Of a stretch of 64,000 nucleotides of DNA, positions 1 to 12,951 are shown one piece after another. This stretch comes from Agelas oroides (Eukaryota; Porifera; Demospongiae; Agelasida; Agelasidae), in the NCBI GenBank assembly GCA_949130485.1, contig OX422202.1, forward strand, positions 3,880,292-3,944,291. Reading direction: 5' to 3'. Both the position numbers and the translations under genes were made by a program. Under the pieces are notes generated by a model. The model searched no databases. It saw only the letters and a program-made list of their open reading frames with translations, and was not told where the DNA came from. Every line of letters begins with the position of its first letter. The stretch's first letter is position 1.

Positions 1-190
1 CACACCCCAACTGGAAAGAAAAAGATGACTTGAATGCAGGTGGCTTGAATGCAGGTGGACAAATCAGCTTGTCCTGCCATACATGAGTCATTAAGCTAAC
101 CCACTAGGTACACATAGTGTGGAACCTTAGCTAAATTAGGGCAAAAGTGGAACAGGGAACAGGGAATTGGAGTTAGGTGCACAATCCAGA
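1..190 (+). repeat. Left arm of a long terminal inverted repeat
   Basis: About 190 bases match the reverse complement of 7753-7940 with scattered mismatches, including the shared words GTGCACAATCCAG, TTCCACTTTTGCCCTAA-type text and GACAAATCAGCTTGTCC-type text. The arm may begin before the window. Between the two arms lie a MULE and two host exons, so the pair is either one composite unit or two copies of one element in opposite orientation. Confidence 0.75.
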
Positions 191-819
191 TATAGACCCA
201 GCACTGCATGCTCATACACTCCACAGCTTCTGCATACAAGATAGACCCACTAAATTAAAACAGCACTTAACACTGCTCACTCCACAGCCTTCCATATAAA
301 AGACAATCCATATCTGCCATGTTCAGCAGCAATAAAAGTTCACAACATAACTACACTCTAACATGCCATGCAGACCCAGCACTGTTCATGCACTCCACAG
401 CTTCTGCATACAAGACAGACCACCTGCCATGCTCAGTAAATACATTGCAGCCACCCACAACATAACTCACTCTCCATGCACATCAACATGCATTACACAC
501 CTAGCACTACCCACCTAGCACTACCCACACAACTAACAAACACAAGGCAAGGCATAGTTGGCAAAATGGCACAAGATGTAGGGATGGTGTGAAAGTATTG
601 TGCATCTAGTTTGGTTGGTTTTTGAGGGTTCCATCCCTACATGCACTTGTTTTCATTCAGAAAACGTTCTTGTGACTTTGATTACATAGCACCTACATAG
701 ACTTGACATCACTAAGCTAGACATAACACTACTACTGCACACCCTGTTTTAGTAAATGGAAGATGCAGGAACAAACATTTGGATAAGAAATCTTTAAAGG
801 GAAAGTTGTTTTTGAGAGG
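191..819. other. Intron or upstream DNA with degenerate short repeats
   Basis: No gene is visible. Degenerate direct repeats built around 'cactccacagcttctgcata' lie at about 220-420. The text around 700-745 (gacatcactaagctagacat) recurs at 26130-26180, so part of this stretch belongs to a dispersed repeat. Confidence 0.6.
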
Positions 820-1020
820 GAAAAAACAGGTTGCAGGTTCGAGTCCCTCCCTGAGTCACTGTCATTTTTTCCCCCTGTTTCTTTCTCGTCTTTACACCTT
901 TCTCTCTCAATGACTTTGACCCTGACTGTCAGGTCTGGAGCATGTTAAAAAGTGAGCCTCTGCGCCTCGCGCTTCGTGCTCATCGCACCCCCCCTCCTTC
1001 CCCCCCCAAAACAAAATGAT
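820..1020 (+). repeat. SINE-like repeat, copy 1
   Basis: A GGTTCGAGTCC word at about 837-847 resembles the internal B box of tRNA-derived RNA polymerase III promoters. The following 170 bases (ctttctcgtcttta, ctctcaatgactt, aggtctggagcatgttaaaa, then C-runs) recur at 57970-58140. No A box is convincing here, so the SINE assignment is tentative; what is seen is a dispersed repeat. Confidence 0.45.
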
Positions 1021-1401
1021 AAATAAATAAAGAAGAAAGAAGTTTTGTTGTTCAGAAGTTAATTTGGTGACTCTGACACTCAATGCAGCTATACATGATG
1101 CATTATCCAGTTTACCCTGACAAAAACCTCATTGGATAAGAAATCTTTGGAGAGAAAATTTATGTTTTTGAAAGGGAAAAAAAACCTTCCCAAAAAGGCT
1201 ATGAAGAAAGGATACCAGGCCACTTCCCTCTTCCCACATGGGCTGAGTGCAAGACTAGTAGATGGGTAGTCTTTGTTGAGCCATTACATTTCTTTAACAC
1301 TGTTCTCCACTTAGCACATGTTATTATGTACACACAATTGTTGCCACAAACATATGATAATGTGTAGCAACAATAGTAACGGATTTTATCTTCAACTCCA
1401 G

Positions 1402-1880
1402 GCAAACACCTATCAGGCCATAGTGATTACGGATGGCACCCAGTCCTATGCAGTGTACACCTACAACTGTCAAATGATGGAGTGGTCTGGGCTCTTCACT
1501 CATGCAGTTGTGGGCTATAATGCTTTTGGTCGAGACTTTGAAAACCATCCTCTAAGTGGAAGTGCAGATATTACTGACATTGCCTGTGAGAATCAAGAAC
1601 ATAATACAGCCTGGAGCAATCAAATATTTAGAATTGGTGACAGCAGAGATCTGATTCAGCAACGAAGGGCTGAATGCACAAAGCGGTTATCCGAGGACAG
1701 AGCTAAATTCGGCAGTACTCCATTATTGGTTGCTCTGAATGGAGAACCATGTCCATGCTCTTTCTTTCAAGCCATCTTTGATCAACGTTTTACCTTCACT
1801 TTTGAAATCGGTTTATGTTTCATCCAGACATTTCCAAGCTTCCTATCAGGGGTTGCACCCACTCAGCTCTGTTGCTATGA
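1402..1880 (+). CDS. Exon: end of NIDO domain and start of AMOP
   Basis: The exon opens after the acceptor ttcaactccag and ends TGCTATGA|gtgagt. It encodes the C-terminal half of a NIDO domain (QAIVITDGTQSYAVYTYNC, then AVVGYNAFG and an SADIT...NTAWSNQIFRIG end). A charged linker follows, then the first cysteines of AMOP (GEPCPC, LCFIQTFPS, QLCCYE). In NIDO domains of nidogen, alpha-tectorin and MUC4 the 'Q-x-V/I-T-DG-x-S/T-x-A/V' strand is typical. The hydrophobic ATG-initiated stretch before 1402 is intronic read-through. No signal peptide is present, so the gene starts further left. Confidence 0.88.
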
Positions 1881-4800
1881 GTGAGTTTTTACCTTTCTAC
1901 TTATCCTTTATACCCAATGCATGTCTGTCCGTCACTCTCAACATTGCAAATGTATCTAAGCAGGATCTCAATCATGACAGAGTAAGGGAATCATCATGAA
2001 TATAATGTACCACAAGATACTAAGACTTAATATATTTTTTCTATTAATGCTTGCAATTAACCGTGTGAAATGTCTGCAATCCACCACAGAGCTCAGGAAA
2101 AGTTTATAATAGAATAGCCACTTGGAATAACTGCCATTGTTTGTATTCCGTAACCTGCAGTGTGACTTCTGAGTCTTTTGGAGCACTGCTGACATCTGGT
2201 GAAGGAGGCAGCTCATTGCTACTCTTCCACCCAGTGTTCTTTAGGGAGAGCTATGTGACATATGACAGGGAATTCAGGAGGGCCTGCTGTGGACTTGCTG
2301 GGATGTGTGGTCAATTCTATATGCGAAGACCTCCCAATGACTGCTCCTCGTATATGCCACCAACCTTTAGTAAGACATGAAGGGTGCATTCACTTTCCAT
2401 GCTTATCTGACATTAGCTACACCTCAAGTGGAAAGAAATATATATATATAACCTGCAGTGTGTATATATATATATATATATATATATGTACCGTATGGTT
2501 TGGTAATTTTCGCGAGGGATTTATTTTCACGTTTTTTGCTAGTCAAGAGCCATTTGCAAAATTAAAACTGCAAATTTTTGGTGTCCTCATGTACCTGCGA
2601 GCGAATTGCGTTTCAATCCCCTCTTCTAACGTTCACATGCACATAGCTCGATGAGGTTACATCATATTACATTCCAGATATTTCCAATGCCGCACAAGCA
2701 TCGGTGTGCGCCAAATAGGGATATACGGACTGCCAGCAACACATCAGCACAACCATGACAACTTTAATAATTTCAAGGACATGAACGTCAGCAGACAGAC
2801 TTGAACTATGGTAATATAAAGATTATGTTATCATAGTAAGGAGGTCTATATGGCGAATATACCACCCGAGACCGAGGTTTGCAGTAGATATACCCCGAGC
2901 CGAAGGAGAGGGATATATCTGGCTCGGGGTATATATCAAACTGCAAACTTCCAATGACCGAGGTCGAGGGTAGTATGATTCCGCTGTGTACGCCACCTTA
3001 CTATGGTTCATATAATGTATACTATAGTGCGCGGGCAGATATGTAAGCTCAATGTGATAATCCAGCTTTGCAAATCTTGCAGCAAGTGTTCTCAAAGCAG
3101 GATTGTGAAAGGACAGTTTCTGTAACCTGAATGGTTTGAACTGATGCCAAGAATATTTGCTGCAGGATCCAGATTTTGTGAATGTGAAGATGGGTGTTTG
3201 TAGCATAGAAGCAATTCTGTAGTTGTACCCCAAACTGGGTCGTTCTTCAGGTGCATGCATGTTTCCTTCCTGGAAGATGCTGGCTGTAATTGAAGGTTGC
3301 AGTATTCAAAGTCAGTCACAAGCTTCCTGAGGTCTAAGTGGTACTCCTCACTTTCAAATAACTCCTTTGGCAATGATCGAAACATACAATTTCCATCACC
3401 TTGTATTTTATCAATGGTGTGATTCTGTTGTTTGAGGCTGGTAAGAATTGCTTTGTGGTGGGAGGTGGAGTAATACACAAAGACGTACAAGATACAAAGT
3501 ACTTACCAAGAACATCAGTGGCAGGTATGGAGTGCACCTTCATTCGGAGTTCAGAGCCTATATGGGAAGAGGGTACATGCTAGTATGTTTCTATGTTTTA
3601 GTTTTCATAACAGAGAAAGCGATGTCTCCACTGCAATGGATGCTGAGCTGAGGATTGTGGTACATGCAAGTACTGCATTGATAATCCTTGCTTTGGAGGT
3701 CAGAGAAGCAATGCTGTGTGTACAAATATGAAGCAGTCATCACCTAACCAAGCCTCAGAAATGTACAAATGGAATGTACAGCTGCAAGAGCACTTGGCTC
3801 ACCTTCTTCTTCCTCCAGGTACAAACTGTAGCCTTTCATCTGTGACCAACTCTATTCCTATAGCTGCTGTCCTATCTCTTCCGTGTGTATTACCAAATCC
3901 CTCCTTTTCTACCACCTTCTGTAACTTCAGAGCGTTGAATTTTGCTGTGGCTTTACATGCTGCTTCTTTTCTGATTAATAATCCTTCGGTGTTAGGAAGA
4001 GCATGTTTGAAGGTTGCTAGGGTCTCATCAAGGGTTTTGTTCAGCTTCACCAGAGCTTGCACATCTTTGCAGCTGTAAGTGAGTGTCTCCAAGATTTTGA
4101 GGGTAATTGTTGCTGTCTTTGCTTCCCTTAGTGCATTCTTTCCCTGAAGAATAAATATTCAGAGTAAAAGTTTAGACGGATCACTAAAGACATGAACAGC
4201 TTACCCTCTTATTAGCAGTAGGAAGGGACAACTCCTGGTCATCAGTTGATGGCTCAGCGGGAAGATTGTGATTTGGGGGTAGCAGGTCAGACCCATTGGA
4301 ACTCTCTTATTGGCTGAAATGTGTGTTCAGTGCTTTAATATCAGCACTGATGTGGGGTTTACACGGGTACTCTTGGGGTCATTCCAAGACCATTCTCTTT
4401 GTCTTTGAACTGTTTGCAAGGAAGTTGATGTTTTGTCCAATCTAGGCAGGTGCATGATGGCATTCCAGTTGATGTTCCAAAGTCAACTGTGTTGGCTCTT
4501 TATTTTCCTTGTACTGTAAACTCCCCAGCTTTCCCACTCACAGTAACTATATCATCCTGTCTAGACAGTGTAAAATCACCTGCCTAGGTACAAGGGAACA
4601 AAAATCATTGTAGACCCTTTTGAAGGCTATTTGCTTTAAGTTCTGAAATAAGTATTTTTGGAATCCATCTGGAAGAAATTCTTCGATCAACAATGCTGCT
4701 ACCTGGGACAAGGAACAGCATCTGGGCAAATAGCTATATTTGAGAGTCTTATTCAAGGCTTCTGTGCGATTGTTGGTGTCTACAGCACGATGGAAGGCTG

Positions 4801-7800
4801 CATCCCTGTAAGCATGGGCCCATCGCTGTATAAAAAACAACTGTAAAGATATGTATACTAACCTCCTAAGTCTGGCAACATTCTAAACAAACACACAACA
4901 CATTTGCATACTTGTGGTTTGTTTAGCCACATACATGTTTAGGAGCCAGTGTAACGAATGTGTGGGTTTTCTTTGAATATCCTTTAGGGCTGATTCAGCT
5001 GCTTTCTAAAACTGGTTCACTGGTACACCTTCAGGTTTAGCATATGTGCAGGCACGGAGCAGGTCCAATAACTTCTCTCCATCCTCACGTGAGATTTAAT
5101 GTTTTTGATCCCTTACCCACTGTTCCCAACACTGCTCCCTATGAAAATCACACAAGTAAGGTTTGAATTCCAGGAAAAGCACTCTCTGTATAGCTGCAAT
5201 TTCAGCTTCAGGGTAGTCCAACATGAAAAACTTTGGCTTACATGAAGGATTCCAAGTTTTCAGCACTTCTAAAGCTTCCTGAATATCCTGCACAATTTCA
5301 TTTTGTGTGATGAACTGCGCTACATGAGAATAGCCAACATTTGCTCGCACAGGTATGAAAAAGAGTGGCAACTCATACCTAGTAGTTTTGTAAGTGGCAT
5401 CCATGAGGCTGATGTCATTTCCATATTTTGTCAGGAGTTCCTTTTGCCACTTCTCCTGATGTATCCACAGCAATGTGTCTTCAAAATTGTTTACATCTTC
5501 TGCCATCTCACTTTCACATGTAGTGCTGACACCAGTGTAACACCCTGGTTTGAGAGCATGTTTTTTCGCCTCATTGGTACACTCCTTTCGTTTGAATAGC
5601 CTGAAGATGATGCTCTGATTTTCATTTCAGTAGTTTCAGCTCCAATTTTTTTTTCTGATCAAGTTTGGAGAGCAGTAGTGCTTGTTTTGCTTGGTAGGTA
5701 AACATGATTTTTGATGTCATCTTTTGTTGGATAGTATGCCCTGTCACTGCATGAGTTCAGGCTTTTCTTCCTGATTGAGGTGGTGATTGACATAATGCCG
5801 AAGCATTCGACTGTCAGTGATGTCCTCAGAAACTAGCTCCCTAATTTCTTCTGCTACCTGAGGATGTACGTTTTGGGCCATGCCATGCATCCCACCTGTT
5901 GGGTGAGTCTGATGGTGTGCTTCTTCTGTGGGTAATGACACAAACTATTTCTTCTCAACTTTCACCTCCTTTCCAGTTTTGAGAGACATTCACAATTCTT
6001 CTAGTTTAGACTCACGCATTGTTCTTGCTTTCCAAGCAGACAATGTCTTTGTAACATTGACAGAGTATTCAGTGTACAAGATATACTCTCGTATTTCAAC
6101 ATGAGCTTGGCATCCAATTTTTCTTGTTCCCTGTATGCAGACCCTTGAGCTTTTCCGTTCTGAAATATAATGATCACCAAATTGACAGTGCATTATTGTT
6201 GTCTCTTCCAGGGCAAAAGGTGCATGTGTAGCTGAATTCAACAGCCTTGTGTTTCCAGAAAAGTTGCCGTTTTCCCATGTTGCTGCTGTTAGGCTGGGGG
6301 TGTGAGCAATTCATGAAGATTGATTATATTAATAATGTTGTGGAGTTAGTAATACAACACAAGAATGTATCTGAAATGACATTTTAGCATTATTCTGTTT
6401 TTGCAGACACTGGCCTGAATGCGGCCACTAATGCAAGTAGCATGCAGTATTTTACTTGATAGTATGCTTTAAATTATATCCAATCCTATTTATTTATCAT
6501 TGAGTTTCAAGTGGCCTGGGTGCCAGCTTGCTGTGCCATTGCTGCACAATTCCACATTTCCCGCCACCTGCTTGCGCAATGTGTGAAAGCCACTAAGGGG
6601 AATTCCGTGTATAATTTTGTTTGGCATACCTCATCGAGCTAAGACGATCCCCTCTTCAAACCATCTTAGACTAGCCGTCCTAACTCCAATAGAAGCCTGT
6701 CAGCGAGTGTGCCTTTGACGGCTATTGCTCGAAGTGCTACGTTAGCACAGAAGGACAGTAGTGCAGGGCGGAGAGCGGAAGCGATCACCTCTACTGGAAT
6801 GCCCTGGGTACGAGGCTACATTATACTAAATCTGGCTGTGCCAGTGTATCTTTTTTCTCCATACTGGAACAAAGAGCTCCGCAGACAATTTTAGACATGC
6901 GCTCAGCTTTTCATGGTACAGCTGACGAGCGGGTTCCAAACTCACTGGACGCGAAAATTAAAACTGTGAAAATTTCTGAAACCCGGATTTTTGGCCTGTT
7001 TCGCGAAAAATTACCAACCATACGGTAGCAGTGAATGAATGCAAAAGCCACAGATGTGCATGTGGCTGTCCAATGTTTTAACCTTTTCTTCCAAGCCTGA
7101 GAAGACTTACTAATGTTTGACACCACAGCTAGATACAGTTGTCATTGAAGTATCTTTGGTTAAAGCGCTAAGGCTGAGAGGTAATCCATGGAGACTATAC
7201 AGGGCCAAACATTACTACTTACATTTGCTAAAGATCAGAATATGTAACCACTGCTAACCTGAGTTACGATCAGAAATGTTGACACTTCACACACAAACTT
7301 CACCCCAACTTGCAGCTCTGGAGCCTTGAATAAAGGCTAAGGTAGATACATTGTTAACAAGCTATATCTATCATCTACAACTTTTTGGTAGCAGACTACC
7401 GATACAGCACAGCTACACTGAGCTACAAGTCACTTTGACACTTCAGTGAAGTGCGCACTTAGCTACTGGCTTGCTTCACTACAGTACATCCCATGCCTCC
7501 ACGTTCTTTACAACACTGAACGACGTCTCTCAAAAGCGGTGTTCTTAGCTCTTACACAACTCAGATACAGATACACAATAGTAGCATGGCCATCTTCTGC
7601 AAGTTAGCTGCCTTTGTATCATCTCGCCTATACATGGCTCCAATTGCCACCTACTAGCACCCATTGTAGGTCTTAGACATACAGTGTTCTTGCAATCGCA
7701 AGTAAGCTTCACTTCACTCTACATGTAATGTGTATGCTTATGTTAGAAGCTGGATTGTGCACCTAACTTTGATTCCCTGTTCCTTATTCCACTTTTGCCC

Positions 7801-10800
7801 TAATCTAGCCAGGCTTCCACACTATGTGTAGCTCGTGGGTTAGCTAATCACTTCTTTATGGCGGGACAAACTGATTTGTCCACCTGCATTTAAGCCACCT
7901 GCATTTAAGTCACCGTTTTCTTTCCACTTGGAATACGGTTAGCCTCGAATTAATATTTAAAAAAATTTAAATATGAATATTGAGTGTGGGGGCTTGGAGT
8001 TATGAACTATGTAGGTGAAAACCTTTCTTAAGTAAGCCATAGTCAAAAATAGAGTTTTCTGTCAAGTGGATGAATGTTACTCTCTAGATCTCTGTTTTGT
8101 CAACTGCACGTTCTATGAACCGCATTGAATTTATAAGAAGTTAACATTTTTCTGAATGTTTTACACTCAGCTGCAAAAAGCTTACTGTATAATAATATTG
8201 GGTGTTTACAGTTAATATTAAGGTGTTGTATTTGTACATATTTACTTCATTTTCATAACAGCATGGGGCTGGGGAGATCCTCACATCACGACCTTGGACG
8301 ATAGGGTCTATACCTTCAATGGTCTGGGAGAGTACACCCTCCTGCAGCTGACAGCAGCAAGTGGTAATGGTGACTTTACACTGCAAGGCCGCACTGAGCC
8401 TGTGGTAAACTCAACAGCAACACAGTTCTCTGCCTTTGCCTTTGGGCATCCGAGTGCTGATACCATTGAAGTAAGCCAGACCTAGTATACTAATAATTAT
8501 ACGGAATGACATACAACAAATACATACATATAAGAGAAAATCAACAATCCAACTTGCTAGTGTGGGGCTCACTCAGGCTCACCCCAATGACAGTGACATT
8601 CAAGAATTAACCTTATAGTCACTACTGATCCTGAGCTCCCACAGACTGAGATGTACTTTTTGGCATACAGTATTGAACTATTTTGTACATAGATGAGCAT
8701 TATTATAACTCAGTAGGCTTCTTTGCTGGATGATGTGTAAGAGAATTTTGCTCCACAATGTTAGGTGCGGTGTGAGAACAGCAGTTTTGTTGTGCTGCAC
8801 AATGGAAATGATATCTCCAGTAACCTCACAAATGTGAATGACACCTACACAACCCAAACTGTCCGGATCACCCGAACTGGCACTGACAATGTCACCTCAG
8901 CCTTCCCTTCTGGTGCTGGTGTGACAATCAGGGTGGCGGAGAACATCCCAAATTTTGTCCTCACCCTACCACAGTCATTCATGGGACAGACAAGAGGGCT
9001 GTTAGGAAACTATAATGGAGACAGCTCTGATGAGTTTGTTTACCCAAATGGAACAGCACTGATCAATAATGCTGGTGACAGCATGATTCATGATTTCGGA
9101 CAGGCCTGTAAGTAGCCATGTTCCACACTAAAAGCATCGGAGAAGGCTTGAATGAAAGTTGCAAGTCACAAGAATTAGAAAAAGAAACATCTAAATACTG
9201 AGCTATATTGTAGCATTGGATACAATATAGCTCAATAAAAAAATTTTTGTGGGTGTTTGTGTGTGTTGGTGCTTGTATGAGTGCATGTGTGCATATATGT
9301 ATTATATGCTATAAACTACCAAAATGCAGCCTCGAAACCATCAATTATCATTTTATTTGTCAACTTTGTTTTCATTATCCACGCCACCACACAGGGCAAA
9401 TAGCACAAAGTGAGAGTCTCTTTACATATGCTGATGGACAGAATGTAACAACATTTGCAAACCCAAACCATGTGCCAGTATTTCTAGATGAAGTGGTAGC
9501 CAGTGCTGCACCAGAGATAGTGCAATCCTGCAACAGTGATCCCATGTGTATCTTTGACTATGACCAAACTGGGGATGCCAACGTGGGCGCAGCTACTTTA
9601 AAGACCAACCAGAACAACAATGATGAACAGATGCAAGCATGTGAGTATATAGTTTATGGTTGGGGATACTGTATACCTAAACCTGGCCTAGGCTGGATGT
9701 GCAAAATTTAATGTAAAACGGGTGAAGGCATGCCTTGCTATTCATGACAGATAAACTCATTTCTGGCTCCTTCCTTATATAAATCCCTTTAACTACTGAA
9801 CTGTATTTTCTAGAGGTCTTGTTTAGACTAGTCACACCATGTTTTACCTGTATTTCCACTTCTGCTGTGAGTTAGCCCTGGAAACTTGAGCCACAGATTC
9901 TTCCACATGCCCTTTACAAGTTCACGACCTTGACCACACCGACTCATTAGCAAGCATTCAATAGTCAGGACCCTCCGACCAGAGAGCACTCCTCCGGACT
10001 GAAAGCTGTCTAAAATGTCAGAAATGGATCCCCTACAAGGTGAATGGAGCGTTTTCTAGGCCCGTTTGTGCAAGAAAGTGGAAGAATGGCCCACCTGGCA
10101 TTGACCAGGGCTTTTCTACAGCCAGCTGCAACAGCCACCATGCACTGTCACCCTCCGGGTGACACCCACCCACCTCCCCTCGTCCCACCCTTTCTGCTAG
10201 CACAGAACCTATCTTCAAAACGGATTGCGCCAACTGATAACATGCGGCCAAATTTTGATGACGCCTGTAGTCGTCATTCATAGTTAAAGGGTTAATGGGA
10301 GAGCAAAAGTGCCCAGAAAACAGCCATTTAATGCTATTCTTGAGCACCCTGCTGACAGATGCCGTCAGTGTGTGTCAAGTAAAGGCTTACCACACAGCGC
10401 TGGCTGCTACCTGTCTTTGCATGGCTCTTATGGAGACCCATGACCCCAAAACGCACTTGACGACAATCCTGGACACCTGCTAATGAGATTCATGATCGTA
10501 TGATGATATTCATGACCTACCTGACAAGGGTTGTGGCCCACAAAGGGTTAGACAAATGCTTAGGGCTGGAATGAATTTTAGCTTGCCTGAACTTCTGAAC
10601 ACCGGGCCTCAACCTGTATTTCCACTTCTGCTGTGAGTTAGCCCTGGAAACTTGAGCCACAGCTTCTTCCACATGTCCTTTACAAGTTCACGACACCCAC
10701 TCATTAGCGAGCATTCAATAGTCAGGGCCCTCCGACCAGAGAGCACTCCTCCAGACTGAAAGCTGCCTAAGATGTCAGAAAGGGAGCCCCTACAAGGTGA

Positions 10801-12917
10801 AACGAGCGTTTTCTAGGCACATTTGTGCAAGAAAGCAGAAGAATAGCCCACCTGGCATTGACCAGGGCTTTTCTACAGCCAACTGCAACAGCCACCATGC
10901 ACTGTCACCCTCCAGGTGACAACCCACCTTTCTGCTATAGCGCAGAACCTATCTTCAAAACGGATTACGCCAACTGATAACATGCGCCTGAATATCAATG
11001 ATGCCTATAGTCATCATTCATAGTTAAAGGGTTAAGGGTGAAGCTTGTTTTGATAAAATCTTGTGACATAGAGGTCAATCCATGTCAAATCAACACAACA
11101 AATTGGTGACCCACACGGATTTGGACGAAAACTTGGTTCTTACATAGTGTCTGTTCAGACAGTCACGAAAAGCAAGCTTTATATATGCTGTATGGCTTCA
11201 GAGTTAGAGGCAGAAAAAAACTTAGCACATATTTAATCATACCTTTATGTAGATACTTGTAGCTCATCACATTTCCTTTCATTTGGTATAATGAACAAGG
11301 TACAAGGTCATCTTTATCAAAAACAAATGTTTGATCAATAATGTTCCTTCAGTTCTTTTGTTTAAGTGACGTAAATTTGGGTTTGGGACTGCCATGAGAT
11401 TCAGAGATACTTAATCTAAGGTAATGACAGTACTGGAAATGTGCCACAAGTCAACTCTATACTTACCAGGTAGGGGGTGCATTTTGGATGGTATGACCAT
11501 GACATAACAAAATAGCCATGATGTGGGGCCAATGCAGGAATACAAAATGGTAGTTTCCATGGTTACCAGGTCATTTCTCACAGCAGCATACATATTAGAA
11601 TGGTAGGTGTGTGACTACACCAACAAAATGAATTCTTCCAGATTTGGCTGTGATGCTATCACAACTTTTTGAGCATAAGGTGGTATAGTCTTGTTCTCAG
11701 GCCTTTTGCTGCCTTCAGCTTCTAGTCACTTGCACTACATTAAACACAAAATGTGGTTGTGGGCTGTGACATCAGGAGGGCAGAGGGTAAACACATATAT
11801 ATGGGGTGGTGCCTGATAATAGCATGTTTGTGTTGATCTATTCCTATTAAGGCAGTATTGATATTGCCTTGTGAATGCTCTGGCCTCCCACCCCCGGATG
11901 GACATTAAAAGAAAGGGCCTTGAGATCCTTCATCGGGCACCACCCCACATATGTCTAGATTTCCCGGTCCTTCCCCCTCTGTATTTGCATACCGCATATA
12001 ATCAAAGACTGGAAGTGGCGAAGGTCTGGGAACATGCACACTTTCCTCACAAGAGCACTCTTCATGCTCAATTCAATGATTGGACATTCTATTAGCACTG
12101 GCACATGTAGTAGAGGTTTCTGGTTAGCCTTTCTCGCCAACATACAGCAAAGGAGAGCTCTGGAACATGGCTTTGTAGCGCTCAACAGCACAAGCTTGCA
12201 TTACCCCTAATGCCGAAATATGGCCACTTCCATATTCTGGACACACAGTGGTAGTCCCTACGGTGTTCGCATTAGAGGGGCTCCACTGTACCACTTTGTC
12301 GTCATGCATTGATCATGGCTATTTTGTCATGTCATGTTTGTGGAGGTCATACCAATTTTCAGTGTTGATTTGACATTAAATGACCCAACCCTTTTTAGCC
12401 AGGTAGCAATAAACTCAGGTAAGATAAATCTGCAGCACTAAGCTCTAGGTTTGAGCATCTTAGGGTGTTTGAAGGAACTAATGCAATTACTTAAAGGTAC
12501 AATTGAATAATTGTAGTTTTCTCTCCTCACACCCCACATGCTTTCAGTAAACTATCCCCCTGCAATCACTGGAGTACCCAGGTTTCGTGTCAACACAGGG
12601 GAGAAATCAATCTATACCTTCAATGTGACTGACAGTGACAACTTTACTGTCTCAGTGATGGGTGAGACACCATTCAATGCATCACTGGAGACCGATGGTA
12701 CAGTGTATACATTCAGATGGGTACTAGCATCACCAGACAACATCTCAGTGGCATTTTTTGCTGTAGACAGCTTGCAGGCTAGGTCTGTTCTCAATCCACA
12801 AGTGGAGATCTGTGCTTGTACAAATGGTGGTACTTGCACTTTCAATGGGATCTTAGACCTTGATGCCGACCCAGTAGTGATGAACTGCGCGTGTTCTGAA
12901 GGTAATCTCTTGGTTTG

Positions 12918-12951
<34 letters not shown>

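Larger units (their letters stand above)
2489..7027 (-). mobile_element. MULE-type DNA transposon carrying an OTU-like domain
   Basis: The ends are inverted repeats of about 26 bases with few mismatches: TACCGTATGGTTTGGTAATT at 2489 and its partner ending CCATACGGTA at 7027. Between them, on the minus strand, lie a zinc-binding-like N-terminal region, a Mutator-like DDE transposase and a separate OTU cysteine-protease-like domain. No matching 8-10 base target duplication is obvious; the left flank is TA microsatellite, which may hide it. The element sits in the intron between the AMOP and VWD exons of the host gene. It is broken by several frame changes or unrecognised introns. Confidence 0.85.
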
